Assembly: GCA_021798635.1 (NCBI GenBank)
Contig: JAJZGH010000244.1
Location: forward strand, 1 to 7,051
DNA: 7,051 bases
Direction of reading: 5' to 3'
Source of the DNA: Planctomycetota bacterium
Lineage (GTDB): Bacteria > Planctomycetota > Phycisphaerae > WQYP01
Below are positions 1 through 6,170 of the stretch, in pieces. Every line of letters starts with the position of its first letter. Within the stretch, counting starts at the first letter, position 1. Under the pieces are notes generated by a model, which worked only from the letters and a program-made list of their open reading frames with translations, had not been told where the DNA came from and ran no database searches. Made by a program: the position numbers and the translations under genes.

Positions 1-1605
1 TTGGCCGCTGAATCAACTTCCGCTCATTTAATTCCTCCCTCCCTACACAAGGCGGACGCGGGCGAGCCCCACGCGGTAATACCCGCCGGCGTTTCGACCC
101 GTACCGCCTCCGCCGTGAAAAACCTCCAACTGCCTGTGCGTATGACGCTCATGGAGGCCATCGCCGATGCCATGCGGCATAATTTGTCCATAAAAATCCA
201 GTCCTATACCCCGGCCATTTCAGAATCGGAGATTGTCGCCGCCGAAGCGGTGTTTGATCCCACTTTTGTTGGCCAGATTCAATATCAACATCTGGATCAG
301 CCCACCCCCTATGCTCAAACGTTAGGCTTTTCAAATTCGCCGGTGGGCATCAACAATGAAGATCAGGTCAATTCTCAGGTGGGCTTCAAGAAACTTCTTT
401 CTACCGGAGGCACCGTCTCTCTGATCGGTTCGGATAATTACCAGGATTTTCATTCTTCCACCAGTCTGCCGCCGGATATTAACCCCTCGCATATTTCTGA
501 TTTAGCCTTGGAACTTAAGCAACCGCTGTTGCGGGGATTCGGCTCGCAGGTCAATAACGCCGAGATTTATATTGCCCGCCGCAACCGGCAGATCGCCCTT
601 TCGGAATTCCGCGCGGAGGTTATTAAAGTTGTTTCCCGCGTGGAACGCACATACCTGCAACTGGCGCAGGCTTCCGCCGATCGTCGCTTTGAAAAGCAAT
701 TGGTGATCCAGGCCAAAAAAACGCTGCGCCGTCTTACCAATCGCCTGCACATGGATGTGGACTCGGTGCAGATGAATCAGGCCCGGGCCGCTGTGGATCT
801 GGCGCAATACGATCTGGCCTCAGTACAGAAGCAGGTGGGGGATTTATCCGAAACACTCAAAGCATTGTTAAATGATCCTGCCATACCCGTTGGCCCCGGC
901 CCCAATATCATCCCCACCAACAAGGCTACCGGCGTGCCGTTCGCCTTTGATCTCGATCAGGACATTGCCACCGCGTTACAGCAGCGCGGCATCATGCGGC
1001 GCGATCGAATGGCGGTGGAAAAAGCGGGAATCCGCCGCAGCGTCGCCCAGAACGCACTGCTACCGAAGGCCGATCTTATTGCCGCTACAGATTCCGCGGG
1101 ATTATCACCCGATGGCAGTTTTCCCGGCGGATTTAACCGTATGATTTCCGATCCGCATATCGGATTTGCCGTCGGCATGGACTTGGAAATCCCTATTGGC
1201 AACCGTGCGGCCCGCGCCAAATTATATCGCCGCCGGCTCTTGCGCCGGCAAGTGTTAACCCAGATGCTCAAAGATGCCCAGAACATCGCCCGTGACGTTG
1301 CCAGCGATCTGGTGAATCTCACCGCTGATTGGCGACAAATTCATCTGGCGCGCCGCCGCCGCAAATCCGCCGCCGCCGTGCTGCGCGGTTTGGAAGTGGA
1401 AGAACTCTCCGGCCAGGCTCTTGATCCCACATTCCTGCAACTGGAACTCAATGCCCAGCAGGACTTGGCTCAGGCCGAAATCGCCGAAGCCCAGGCGTTG
1501 ACCAGTTACAACATTGACATGGTAAAATTCGAACGCGACCAAGGCACCCTGCTGGAGTTCGATCGCGTCGCGATCGCCCCGGCTCCAGCGCATGAAAAGC
1601 GGTGA
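1..1605 (+). CDS. TolC-family outer-membrane efflux protein (5' partial)
   Basis: Outer-membrane channel subunit of the TolC/OEP family, which pairs with inner-membrane pumps and periplasmic adaptors to export small molecules or proteins. The family layout is visible. It opens with a helix-1 motif like LPVRMTLMEAIADAMRHNL (residues 44-62), then a VFDPTF strand motif (84-89) and a beta-rich stretch up to LELKQPLLRGFG (170-181). A long helical hairpin follows at about 185-290. The second repeat begins with FDLDQDIATALQQRG (316-330), has the beta strand VGMDLEIPIGNR (391-402), and a second helical hairpin at 403-512. The frame is open from base 1 with TTG, and no signal peptide is present. Roughly the first 40 residues look like a mature N-terminal linker, so the real start probably lies upstream of the window. 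The stop is TGA at 1603-1605. No pump or adaptor gene is visible downstream, so partners, if adjacent, would be upstream. Family assignment is firm; the substrate is unknown. Confidence 0.88.
   Translation: MAAESTSAHLIPPSLHKADAGEPHAVIPAGVSTRTASAVKNLQLPVRMTLMEAIADAMRHNLSIKIQSYTPAISESEIVAAEAVFDPTFVGQIQYQHLDQPTPYAQTLGFSNSPVGINNEDQVNSQVGFKKLLSTGGTVSLIGSDNYQDFHSSTSLPPDINPSHISDLALELKQPLLRGFGSQVNNAEIYIARRNRQIALSEFRAEVIKVVSRVERTYLQLAQASADRRFEKQLVIQAKKTLRRLTNRLHMDVDSVQMNQARAAVDLAQYDLASVQKQVGDLSETLKALLNDPAIPVGPGPNIIPTNKATGVPFAFDLDQDIATALQQRGIMRRDRMAVEKAGIRRSVAQNALLPKADLIAATDSAGLSPDGSFPGGFNRMISDPHIGFAVGMDLEIPIGNRAARAKLYRRRLLRRQVLTQMLKDAQNIARDVASDLVNLTADWRQIHLARRRRKSAAAVLRGLEVEELSGQALDPTFLQLELNAQQDLAQAEIAEAQALTSYNIDMVKFERDQGTLLEFDRVAIAPAPAHEKR
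1560..1576. repeat. Perfect 8-bp inverted repeat with 1-nt centre at 3' end of TolC-like gene
   Basis: CGATCGCG, then T, then CGCGATCG: two perfect 8-base arms around a single central base. It sits inside the last 50 bases of the TolC-like coding region and encodes part of FDRVAIA. No T-run follows it, and a 1-nt loop is too tight for a usual terminator hairpin, so I do not call it a terminator. It could be a DNA-binding site or chance in a sequence rich in GATCGC-type words. Confidence 0.5.
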
Positions 1606-1814
1606 ATCGCCTTGAGTCTCGCACCGCTACCAAAGGTATAACAACATTTTTTTGGGAGCGCATTTGCTGTTCTAAAAAATCGCCACAAATCCGCAGTCGC
1701 GAGCAAATATGGCCCTTACGTGACTGTGCGCGGGTGCGGCTTCGCATCATGGGATGGCTAATTCACGGAAAATCACAAAGCAAATCCAAAAGGCGTGGTT
1801 GTGCTGAGCATCAT

Positions 1815-1843
1815 TTGACTTTCCCATGACGCATGGACATGAT
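1815..1843 (+). promoter_or_regulatory. Candidate sigma70-type promoter for the transporter gene
   Basis: TTGACT (1815-1820) matches five of six bases of the -35 consensus. At a 17-nt spacing lies CATGAT (1838-1843), which matches four of six bases of the -10 consensus. Transcription would begin near 1850 and leave a leader of about 75 nt before the ATG at 1928. This is pattern matching only, and the host sigma factor preference is unknown. Confidence 0.35.
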
Positions 1844-1912
1844 ACTGCCCAACCGGCGACAATAATTCTACGCCGTAAATAAAACGAGAAGTCCGAAGAT
1901 TTCGTGCAAGAT

Positions 1913-1920
1913 GGAAGGAA
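1913..1920 (+). promoter_or_regulatory. Shine-Dalgarno site deciding the transporter start
   Basis: GGAAGGAA lies 7 nt before the ATG at 1928. It favours that ATG over the in-frame GTG at 1904, which lies upstream of this motif. Confidence 0.65.
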
Positions 1921-1927
1921 TTCACCC

Positions 1928-2527
1928 ATGGCGACCGAAGAAAAAGCAACGCTGGAAATCCGCGATAACACCGCCAATCCGGCTCCTTTAGGACTTCTGG
2001 CTTTTGGTATGACCACCGTGCTGCTGAATTTCGCCAATGCAGGCGTTTATGAATTAAGCAGTATGGTGCTGGCGATGGGAATTTTCTATGGCGGCGTGGC
2101 ACAGCTAATCGCCGGGGCCTTGGAATGGAAGAAAAACAACACTTTTGGTATGACCGCGTTTATTTCCTACGGTATGTTCTGGTTGTCGCTGGTGGCATTG
2201 ATCCTGATGCCGCAAATCTTTCCGAAAATCGCCGGCCCCAGCGCTGTTGGCATGACGATATATCTGGGCATGTGGGGACTATTTACGCTTGTCATGTTTT
2301 TGGGCACGCTGAAAATCAGCCGCGCTTTGCAGGTGGTATTTGGCACGCTAACCATTCTTTTTGCGCTCCTGGCGGTCGCGGAAATCACGGGAAGCGCGGC
2401 GGGTCATCTGGCAGCCGGTATTGAAGGCATCTTCTGCGGATTTAGTGCAATGTATACCGGATTGGCCCTGGTGCTTAACGAATTATACGGCCGGGTTGTC
2501 ATGCCGCTGGGAGTGATAAAAAAATAA
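1928..2527 (+). CDS. satP: Acetate/succinate transporter, GPR1/FUN34/YaaH (SatP) family
   Basis: Small six-helix inner-membrane transporter of the acetate uptake family (E. coli SatP, yeast Ady2/Ato1). The family takes up acetate, and in SatP also succinate, with protons. The protein is 199 residues, close to the usual bacterial length. The family signature NPAPLGL is exact at residues 17-23 and is followed by a typical first helix ([13 protein letters not shown], 22-34). Further family features are [11 protein letters not shown] (53-63), [14 protein letters not shown] (72-85) and FLGTLKIS (124-131). Six hydrophobic segments lie at about 18-38, 45-65, 73-95, 108-127, 135-152 and 162-182. The start is chosen at the ATG because GGAAGGAA precedes it by 7 nt; a GTG at 1904 would add eight unlikely residues. 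The gene has its own candidate promoter and ends 21 nt from a convergent gene. Family is certain; the exact substrate is inferred from the family. Confidence 0.93.
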   Translation: MATEEKATLEIRDNTANPAPLGLLAFGMTTVLLNFANAGVYELSSMVLAMGIFYGGVAQLIAGALEWKKNNTFGMTAFISYGMFWLSLVALILMPQIFPKIAGPSAVGMTIYLGMWGLFTLVMFLGTLKISRALQVVFGTLTILFALLAVAEITGSAAGHLAAGIEGIFCGFSAMYTGLALVLNELYGRVVMPLGVIKK

Positions 2528-2548
2528 ACTTTGCAATACGATAGTCAA

Positions 2549-3391
2549 CTACTTTTTTCCCTTTTTCTCATCAGTCGCGGCTTTGGATTCCTTTTTCTTT
2601 TTCTTGCGGGCCTTAAGAATATGGCGACCTTGCACGGCCATGCCCAGCACGCCCAGAGCCAGATAGATCCACGCAGGCCGCACCGCGCGCGCCACTTGCT
2701 TGAGCATTCCCGGATCAAAGCGGCGCGTGAACACAGCCACCGCCCATACAATCAGCGCTGCCCCCAGCCATGCCCCCCCAATCAAACTCAGGACGCGTGG
2801 AAAAAGCAATCCCAGCAGAACCACTATCAGTAAGCCCCCCGCCGCCGCCGCCATGACCTGTGCTTTTTCAGCTTTATTCAAGCGCTGTACATCGGCTGCA
2901 AGGGCACCATACCGCGTGCGCACGTCATGCAGCACCCGGTGCCGCAGCGCCGGGGTGGGTTGACTGCTAGCGGGGTGGGTTGACGTGCTTGTCGCTGTTG
3001 TGGTGGAGAAGCGTGTCGAAGCGACAACCGCGGTCTTTTTCGCAGCGGGTTTTTCCGGGGCAAACGCGCCACTATGCCATGCCACCAGTCCTCCCAATAG
3101 TAGCGCCGTCAAAGCCGCAAAAAGCAGAGCCTGCGTGAGTCGGAATAATACCGCACCGAGAATAATCCCCAGAACCATTCCCATAATGATCAGGGTGAGA
3201 TCAGCCAGGTGTGTATGCCACAGCAAAGGCAGAAAATAGCCAAATGCCGCCCCCGCCGCCGCCATAAATACCGTCAGCACCGGCCGTGCCATGCGGACAA
3301 ATTCCAACCAGAATATCATTCCCAGCACAAACAACGCCGCCGCACTAAAGAGCATGGCATTGTCTATGGTGTGGGGAAGCCACATAATCAT
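2549..3391 (-). CDS. Polytopic membrane protein with Lys-rich C-terminal tail, function unknown
   Basis: I do not recognise this protein. Numbered from the ATG at 3391 (280 residues), it has about seven hydrophobic segments: a cluster of four at roughly 11-30, 38-57, 64-83 and 86-104, and three more at about 183-197, 202-222 and 240-254. Between the clusters is a soluble stretch. This starts with a Ser/Thr/Pro-rich low-complexity linker (about 125-147) and continues as a charged helix (VLHDVRTRYGALAADVQRLN, about 153-172) that could form a coiled coil. The tail is strongly basic (ARKKKKKESKAATDEKKGKK) and should lie in the cytoplasm or contact acidic partners. The four-helix N-terminal cluster loosely recalls 7-TM DUF4203/TMEM198-type proteins, but I cannot confirm that. 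The start is uncertain. GGAG (3403-3406, minus strand) is 11 nt before the ATG at 3391 but only 2 nt before an in-frame TTG at 3400; an ATG at 3385 is also possible. An in-frame TGA at 3436-3434 limits any longer form. Confidence 0.72.
   Translation of the reverse strand: MIMWLPHTIDNAMLFSAAALFVLGMIFWLEFVRMARPVLTVFMAAAGAAFGYFLPLLWHTHLADLTLIIMGMVLGIILGAVLFRLTQALLFAALTALLLGGLVAWHSGAFAPEKPAAKKTAVVASTRFSTTTATSTSTHPASSQPTPALRHRVLHDVRTRYGALAADVQRLNKAEKAQVMAAAAGGLLIVVLLGLLFPRVLSLIGGAWLGAALIVWAVAVFTRRFDPGMLKQVARAVRPAWIYLALGVLGMAVQGRHILKARKKKKKESKAATDEKKGKK
2951..2984. repeat. 14-bp direct repeat, 20-bp period, inside the membrane-protein gene
   Basis: CGGGGTGGGTTGAC occurs at 2951-2964 and again, identical, at 2971-2984, separated by TGCTAG. 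The period of 20 is not a multiple of three, so the host gene reads the two copies in different frames: one as STHP and the other as QPTP within the Ser/Thr/Pro-rich linker. Confidence 0.85.
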
Positions 3392-3400
3392 CGCCGCCAA

Positions 3401-3821
3401 TACTCCAAAGTTGCCGATGCCAGACAGGTTTATTCACATAAAATCAGCTCAATGTGGCCGCCAAAACGCTTGGTTTTCCACACCAAACACGCATTATAAT
3501 AGCGAAATCTTACGGCGTATAGCCGTGTGCTGCGACATCAACTGATGGCCGCGATTACAGGCCTCTTTGTCTTACAAAAGCGCAATGAATCGCAAACCTT
3601 TTGCCTTATTTTTACCATCGGTTACGAAAAGCGAAATGGAGCGGGACTTATTTCGCTGCTGACGGAAGCAGGCATCGTGGCGCTGTGATAGTGCAGCGTC
3701 ACGCGGTTCTCGAGGGTGACCGCTCCCCTGTCGCCATCATCATTTACCACTGCAAATACTTGGAGGGGCTGCTGGAAGAATAATTTCCGAAGCACGCAGC
3801 CATATCGCGATGCTATGGGCG
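3401..3821. other. Gene-poor region between two minus-strand genes
   Basis: About 420 nt without an intact gene I can support. It contains a 47-codon DUF488-like remnant (listed separately), a small hairpin ACGGC-GTATA-GCCGT at 3512-3526, and a self-complementary ATTATAAT (3493-3500) that could serve as a -10 element on either strand but has no good -35 partner. A 60-codon frame starting with TTG at 3601 shows no family features. I see no terminator with a T-run for the methyltransferase that ends at 3822. Confidence 0.5.
3545..3688 (+). pseudogene. DUF488-like N-terminal remnant
   Basis: A short frame ATG (3545) to TGA (3686-3688) encodes 47 residues. Residues 22-47 read LIFTIGYEKRNGAGLISLLT followed by EAGIVAL. 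This closely follows the N-terminus of DUF488 proteins, which typically start with a strand and turn like (Y)TIGYE(G/K)R, then a helix containing ELLKEAGI, then (E)LVDVR. The domain is normally well over 100 residues. Here the stop falls just where the LVDVR strand should continue, and I find no clear continuation (the SR..GF or C-terminal CHR motifs) in any forward frame downstream. There is no Shine-Dalgarno site before the ATG. I read it as a decayed fragment of a DUF488 gene. The resemblance rests on a short motif from memory, so chance remains possible. Confidence 0.42.
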
Positions 3822-4418
3822 TCACATTTTACGACGGCCAATAATCTGCACCACCTCCGCGTGACCGGTGTGATACATCCCTTCGCGCACGTCCCGCTGT
3901 ATTTCCTGAGCCATAATAAATTGCAGTCCTTGAAGCTCCGTTTGCAGTTGCGCCAACGAGGGCAGTGAATCCAGATTTTTAGGCCCCCCGGTGTTATGCG
4001 CCAGTTGCCCCGGTCCAAACGACTCCAACAGCAACACACCGCCGCCGCGCAAGCCCTGTACCGCCTGCTGGTAAATCCGTTTGCGAATTGGCCCCGGCAG
4101 GTGCGCAAAAATGAGAACCACAGCGTCCCAATAACCCGGCTGAATTTTATAATCCGACATGTCAGCCACTTCGGTTTTTATCTTTACACCCTGCTGAATC
4201 GCAAAATTTTCCGCGTTTTGCAGCCCCACACTGGAACCGTCAACGGCCAGTACCTCATAACCCTGCCGGCCCAGAAATACCGCATTGCGTCCCTCTCCTT
4301 CGCACAAGCTCAAGACCCGTCCTTTCGGCAAACTCCCGAAGTTCAGACGCAAAAAGTCATTAGGCTCAGTACCATAAGACTGTCCCGGCTTGCCATAGCG
4401 TTCATTCCAATAATTCAT
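3822..4418 (-). CDS. Class I SAM-dependent methyltransferase
   Basis: Cytosolic methyltransferase of the Rossmann-fold class I type, close to small TehB/methyltransferase-11/25-like proteins; the acceptor is unknown. The 198-residue protein starts with the family-typical MNYWNERYG. SAM-binding motif I is VLSLCEGEGRNAVFL (35-49), a glycine-rich loop in the E-G-E-G-R-N-A form. The ribose-binding acidic residue is D60 in VLAVDGS. D86 in VADMSDY would contact the adenine. Motif IV is WDAVVLIFAHLP (97-108) and the following strand is GGVLLLESF (126-134). The C-terminal strand is HAEVVQIIGRR. An in-frame ATG at 4547 would add 43 residues with no family character, so I chose 4418; a purine-rich AAAAAAGAAG directly precedes it but no strong Shine-Dalgarno is visible. 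The secreted glycosidase gene lies 184 nt upstream on the same strand, so co-transcription is possible but not shown. Confidence 0.85.
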   Translation of the reverse strand: MNYWNERYGKPGQSYGTEPNDFLRLNFGSLPKGRVLSLCEGEGRNAVFLGRQGYEVLAVDGSSVGLQNAENFAIQQGVKIKTEVADMSDYKIQPGYWDAVVLIFAHLPGPIRKRIYQQAVQGLRGGGVLLLESFGPGQLAHNTGGPKNLDSLPSLAQLQTELQGLQFIMAQEIQRDVREGMYHTGHAEVVQIIGRRKM

Positions 4419-4602
4419 CTTCTTTTTTATATCCCGACATTCACCGATTCGCAAGAAGCTGCATTGGCAACTGTCGGCGGCCAGACCTGTCGCGTTCATA
4501 CCGCGCAGCGCCGGAACTGGGTTGTCCCGAAGACATGGAAGGAGCATGCAGAAATTCGGGGGTATTCGATACCTGTACCTTCAGGCCAAATCAACAGCTG
4601 GA
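4419..4602. other. Gap between glycosidase and methyltransferase genes
   Basis: This 184-nt spacer between two same-strand genes contains an inverted repeat GGTAT-TCG-ATACC at 4561-4573, about 30 nt beyond the glycosidase stop on the minus strand. It has no T-run, so it is at best an RNA-stabilising hairpin and not a clear terminator. I see no gene here. Confidence 0.4.
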
Positions 4603-5943
4603 TCATTTGGAGCGGCTAAATTCCTGCCGGATTTTTCCCACCGAAGGGATGCCCGCAGCATCCTGCCCGGAGTACGCCTCCTGAATCATGCAGGCTCCAA
4701 GCATATCCCAGCTTTTAAAAAAGGCCCCGTTCTGCCCAAGGCCCGTATCAGGATTGTAAGTTTCATGCATGCCGCCGGTTTTCTTAATATCGTGCAACAA
4801 TGTAGTTACGGTTTCCCGCGCCAGGAGCCTGGCCTGGGATGCGTAGCCGTAATTCATTAAACCATGCATCACCATGTAATCGGTCACCACCCAGATCGGG
4901 CCCCGCCAGTAACCGGTAACGGGTTGGTAATCGGGACTAGTGGGAGCGAGACTGCGTATTCCGTATGGCGTCCAGAATTCGTGAGGGTTCAGCACATAGC
5001 GCGTAATGAGTTTGTGCGCCTGCCGCGCGGTGGCAACATGCGCCCACAACGGCACCAGATTGGTCCATTCCGGCACACGGATAAAGTGACCCGTGCGGCT
5101 GTTACGATTGTAAAATGTGCCGGCCTTGGCATCCCAAAGTCGGGTTTGAATCAACCGCTTAAGTTTCACCGCACGCCGTTGATATTGCTGAACATCTGCG
5201 GGGTGCCCCAGTAAGGCTGCCAGATCGGCCATAGCAAGATATTCCCGGTAGATATAACACGCTAAGTCCACGCCCTCCGTGCGATTCGCCGGTACGCTGA
5301 TAACCGCCGGGCTGTTGTCGTCCCCGCTTTCCACACCATCAAACCAGGTAAATAGCCCATCGGGGGATCGCCGGGCGTGCCGCCAGTACCATAGTGTGTC
5401 AGCAAGACGCGCGTAGTAGGGCTTCAACCAGGTCACACTGTGCAACGTCAAACTTGCCCGCAGCGCCATCTGGGCCAGGAACGGTTTACACATCTCCGGC
5501 AACGCCCAAAGACGATCGCCATCTACCTCGCGTGGTGTATAGCCGCGGTAGGACCAATTGTGGCCGGTGAGATGGAGAAAATCCTGCACCGAGCCAGCCA
5601 GACTCTTTCCACGATGCGCGTAGCTCAAAGCGGTGCCCATAAAGTATGTATCCCAATCAAAGAGCTGGTAGTATTCCGCCCCCGGAATGAGATACTCATG
5701 GTGTAACTGTCCATTGGGCTTATGGACAATCTGCGTCCACCATCCGGCTTTAGCCATGGCTCGTTGAAGTTGGTCCTGCAACTGATAGGCCGCCACGCGG
5801 TTACTCCGATGTGCGGGCGAATGGCTCGCCGCAGCACCCATCGATTTGCCTGCGCATATAACGGAAGTCTGTACGGCCAAAACACCGACCACAATTGGCA
5901 TCATGAGCCGGCCCAATAGAACGTGAATCCCTTTTCGCATCAT
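4603..5943 (-). CDS. Secreted trehalase/GH63-like (alpha/alpha)6-barrel glycoside hydrolase
   Basis: Predicted exported inverting glycosidase of the trehalase/GH63 type (GH37/GH63-like superfamily), 446 residues. The N-terminus is a signal peptide: MMRKG, then a hydrophobic core (about 7-29), with likely cleavage around ICAG or GAAAS (30-41). The catalytic domain shows LFDWDTYFMG (94-103), then ESGDDNSP (205-212). That motif matches the family's ESG-x-D-(N/F)S, placing the general acid at D209. It continues with the aromatic GYWRGPIWVVTDYM (344-357), a family-typical YWRGP(I/V)W motif, and GMHETYNPDTG (391-401), where E394 is the likely catalytic base. The final GAFFKSWDMLG corresponds to the conserved (F)-x-W-(S/D) segment. 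It is shorter than many GH63 enzymes and carries no extra binding domain. The start is the first of two ATGs, with GGAG 8 nt upstream. The substrate cannot be read from the sequence: trehalose, glucosylglycerate, mannosylglycerate or other alpha-glycosides are all possible. Confidence 0.85.
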   Translation of the reverse strand: MMRKGIHVLLGRLMMPIVVGVLAVQTSVICAGKSMGAAASHSPAHRSNRVAAYQLQDQLQRAMAKAGWWTQIVHKPNGQLHHEYLIPGAEYYQLFDWDTYFMGTALSYAHRGKSLAGSVQDFLHLTGHNWSYRGYTPREVDGDRLWALPEMCKPFLAQMALRASLTLHSVTWLKPYYARLADTLWYWRHARRSPDGLFTWFDGVESGDDNSPAVISVPANRTEGVDLACYIYREYLAMADLAALLGHPADVQQYQRRAVKLKRLIQTRLWDAKAGTFYNRNSRTGHFIRVPEWTNLVPLWAHVATARQAHKLITRYVLNPHEFWTPYGIRSLAPTSPDYQPVTGYWRGPIWVVTDYMVMHGLMNYGYASQARLLARETVTTLLHDIKKTGGMHETYNPDTGLGQNGAFFKSWDMLGACMIQEAYSGQDAAGIPSVGKIRQEFSRSK

Positions 5944-5951
5944 AATAGATT

Positions 5952-5955
5952 CTCC
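5952..5955 (-). promoter_or_regulatory. Shine-Dalgarno site of the glycosidase gene
   Basis: GGAG on the minus strand, 8 nt before the ATG at 5943. It supports the first of the two adjacent ATG codons; spacing to the second would be 11 nt. Confidence 0.6.
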
Positions 5956-5974
5956 GAATGGTAACCATCAATGA

Positions 5975-6000
5975 CCTTCCTTCCTCTCCCCCCCCTTTTT
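5975..6000. repeat. 26-nt homopyrimidine tract with C8-T5 run in the glycosidase leader/promoter region
   Basis: An unbroken pyrimidine run that starts as CCTTCCTTCC and ends with eight C then five T (5988-6000). On the glycosidase sense strand it is a homopurine tract (A5, G8, then AG-rich), starting 32 nt before the start codon. Such tracts can adopt unusual DNA structures, and the G8 run is a candidate slippage site. Confidence 0.8.
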
Positions 6001-6158
6001 GCGATCCAGCGCGGCATCCACGGCTTTAGGTGATCAAGTATTTTCTGCTACCTCCTGATACCATCTTGTGAATTAACGTCTTACCGATTCTAAGTTCCAG
6101 ATTACCAGATTCCCGGCCCCAATCAATCGCGCTTATTTCTCCCGCGTGATTTCTACGG

Positions 6159-6164
6159 TAATAT
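6159..6164 (+). promoter_or_regulatory. Candidate -10 element for a leaderless CoaB-like transcript
   Basis: TAATAT (five of six to TATAAT) ends 6 nt before the ATG at 6171, the right distance for transcription to begin at or next to the start codon. No Shine-Dalgarno sequence precedes the ATG, which fits a leaderless message. The -35 region is weak (TTTCTC at 6136-6141, 17-nt spacing). Confidence 0.35.
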
Positions 6165-6170
6165 ACATGT

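Larger units (their letters stand above)
1606..1927. other. Intergenic region upstream of the SatP-family transporter
   Basis: This 322-nt stretch carries no convincing gene. Near its start is a weak TACC-AAA-GGTA hairpin (about 1628-1638) followed, after about 7 nt, by a T7 run (1646-1652). That is too weak to call a terminator for the TolC-like gene. The 3' part holds a promoter candidate and the ribosome binding site of the next gene. A 75-codon open frame (1602-1829) crosses the region but has no recognisable protein features and no ribosome binding site. Confidence 0.6.
5944..6170. other. Divergent intergenic region between glycosidase and CoaB-like genes
   Basis: This 227-nt region should hold promoters for both directions. 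From the glycosidase start outward it shows GGAG, an odd palindrome ATGGT-A-ACCAT (5958-5968), and a 26-nt pure pyrimidine tract (5975-6000). Further out is AGGAGGT on the minus strand (6050-6056), which precedes only a trivial reading frame. CCAGATT occurs twice at an 8-bp period (6097-6103 and 6105-6111). A -10-like TAATAT lies just before the CoaB-like start. No gene is visible. Confidence 0.55.

Noticed and set aside
1628..1652. Hairpin TACC-AAA-GGTA plus T7 as terminator of the TolC-like gene
   Set aside because: The stem is only 4 bp, and about 7 nt separate it from the T-run, so it would not be a stable intrinsic terminator.
1602..1829. Plus-strand 75-codon frame downstream of the TolC-like gene
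   Set aside because: It overlaps the TolC-like stop but has no ribosome binding site; the product is Arg/Cys-rich and looks like translated intergenic DNA.
3493..3500. ATTATAAT as a -10 element on either strand
   Set aside because: The -35 candidates are poor: on the plus strand TTGGTT gives a 19-nt spacing, and on the minus strand there is no match. No intact gene follows on the plus strand.
3601..3783. Plus-strand 60-codon frame starting TTG
   Set aside because: It has no ribosome binding site and no recognisable motif, and it overlaps the DUF488-like frame, which has the better protein signal.
4419..4547. N-terminal extension of the methyltransferase to the ATG at 4547
   Set aside because: The 43 extra residues are Cys/Arg-rich with no family character, and the family N-terminus (YWNERYG) starts at the ATG at 4418.
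4561..4573. GGTAT-TCG-ATACC as terminator of the glycosidase gene
   Set aside because: The stem is 5 bp with a 3-nt loop and no T-run follows on the minus strand.
3996..4619. Plus-strand open frame of 207 codons
   Set aside because: It lies antisense to the methyltransferase, whose SAM-binding motifs are clear. Its product has no family features and its start has no support.
6032..6056. AGGAGGT on the minus strand as the ribosome binding site of a leader peptide
   Set aside because: The only frame after it is TTG-ATC-ACC-TAA, far too short to support.
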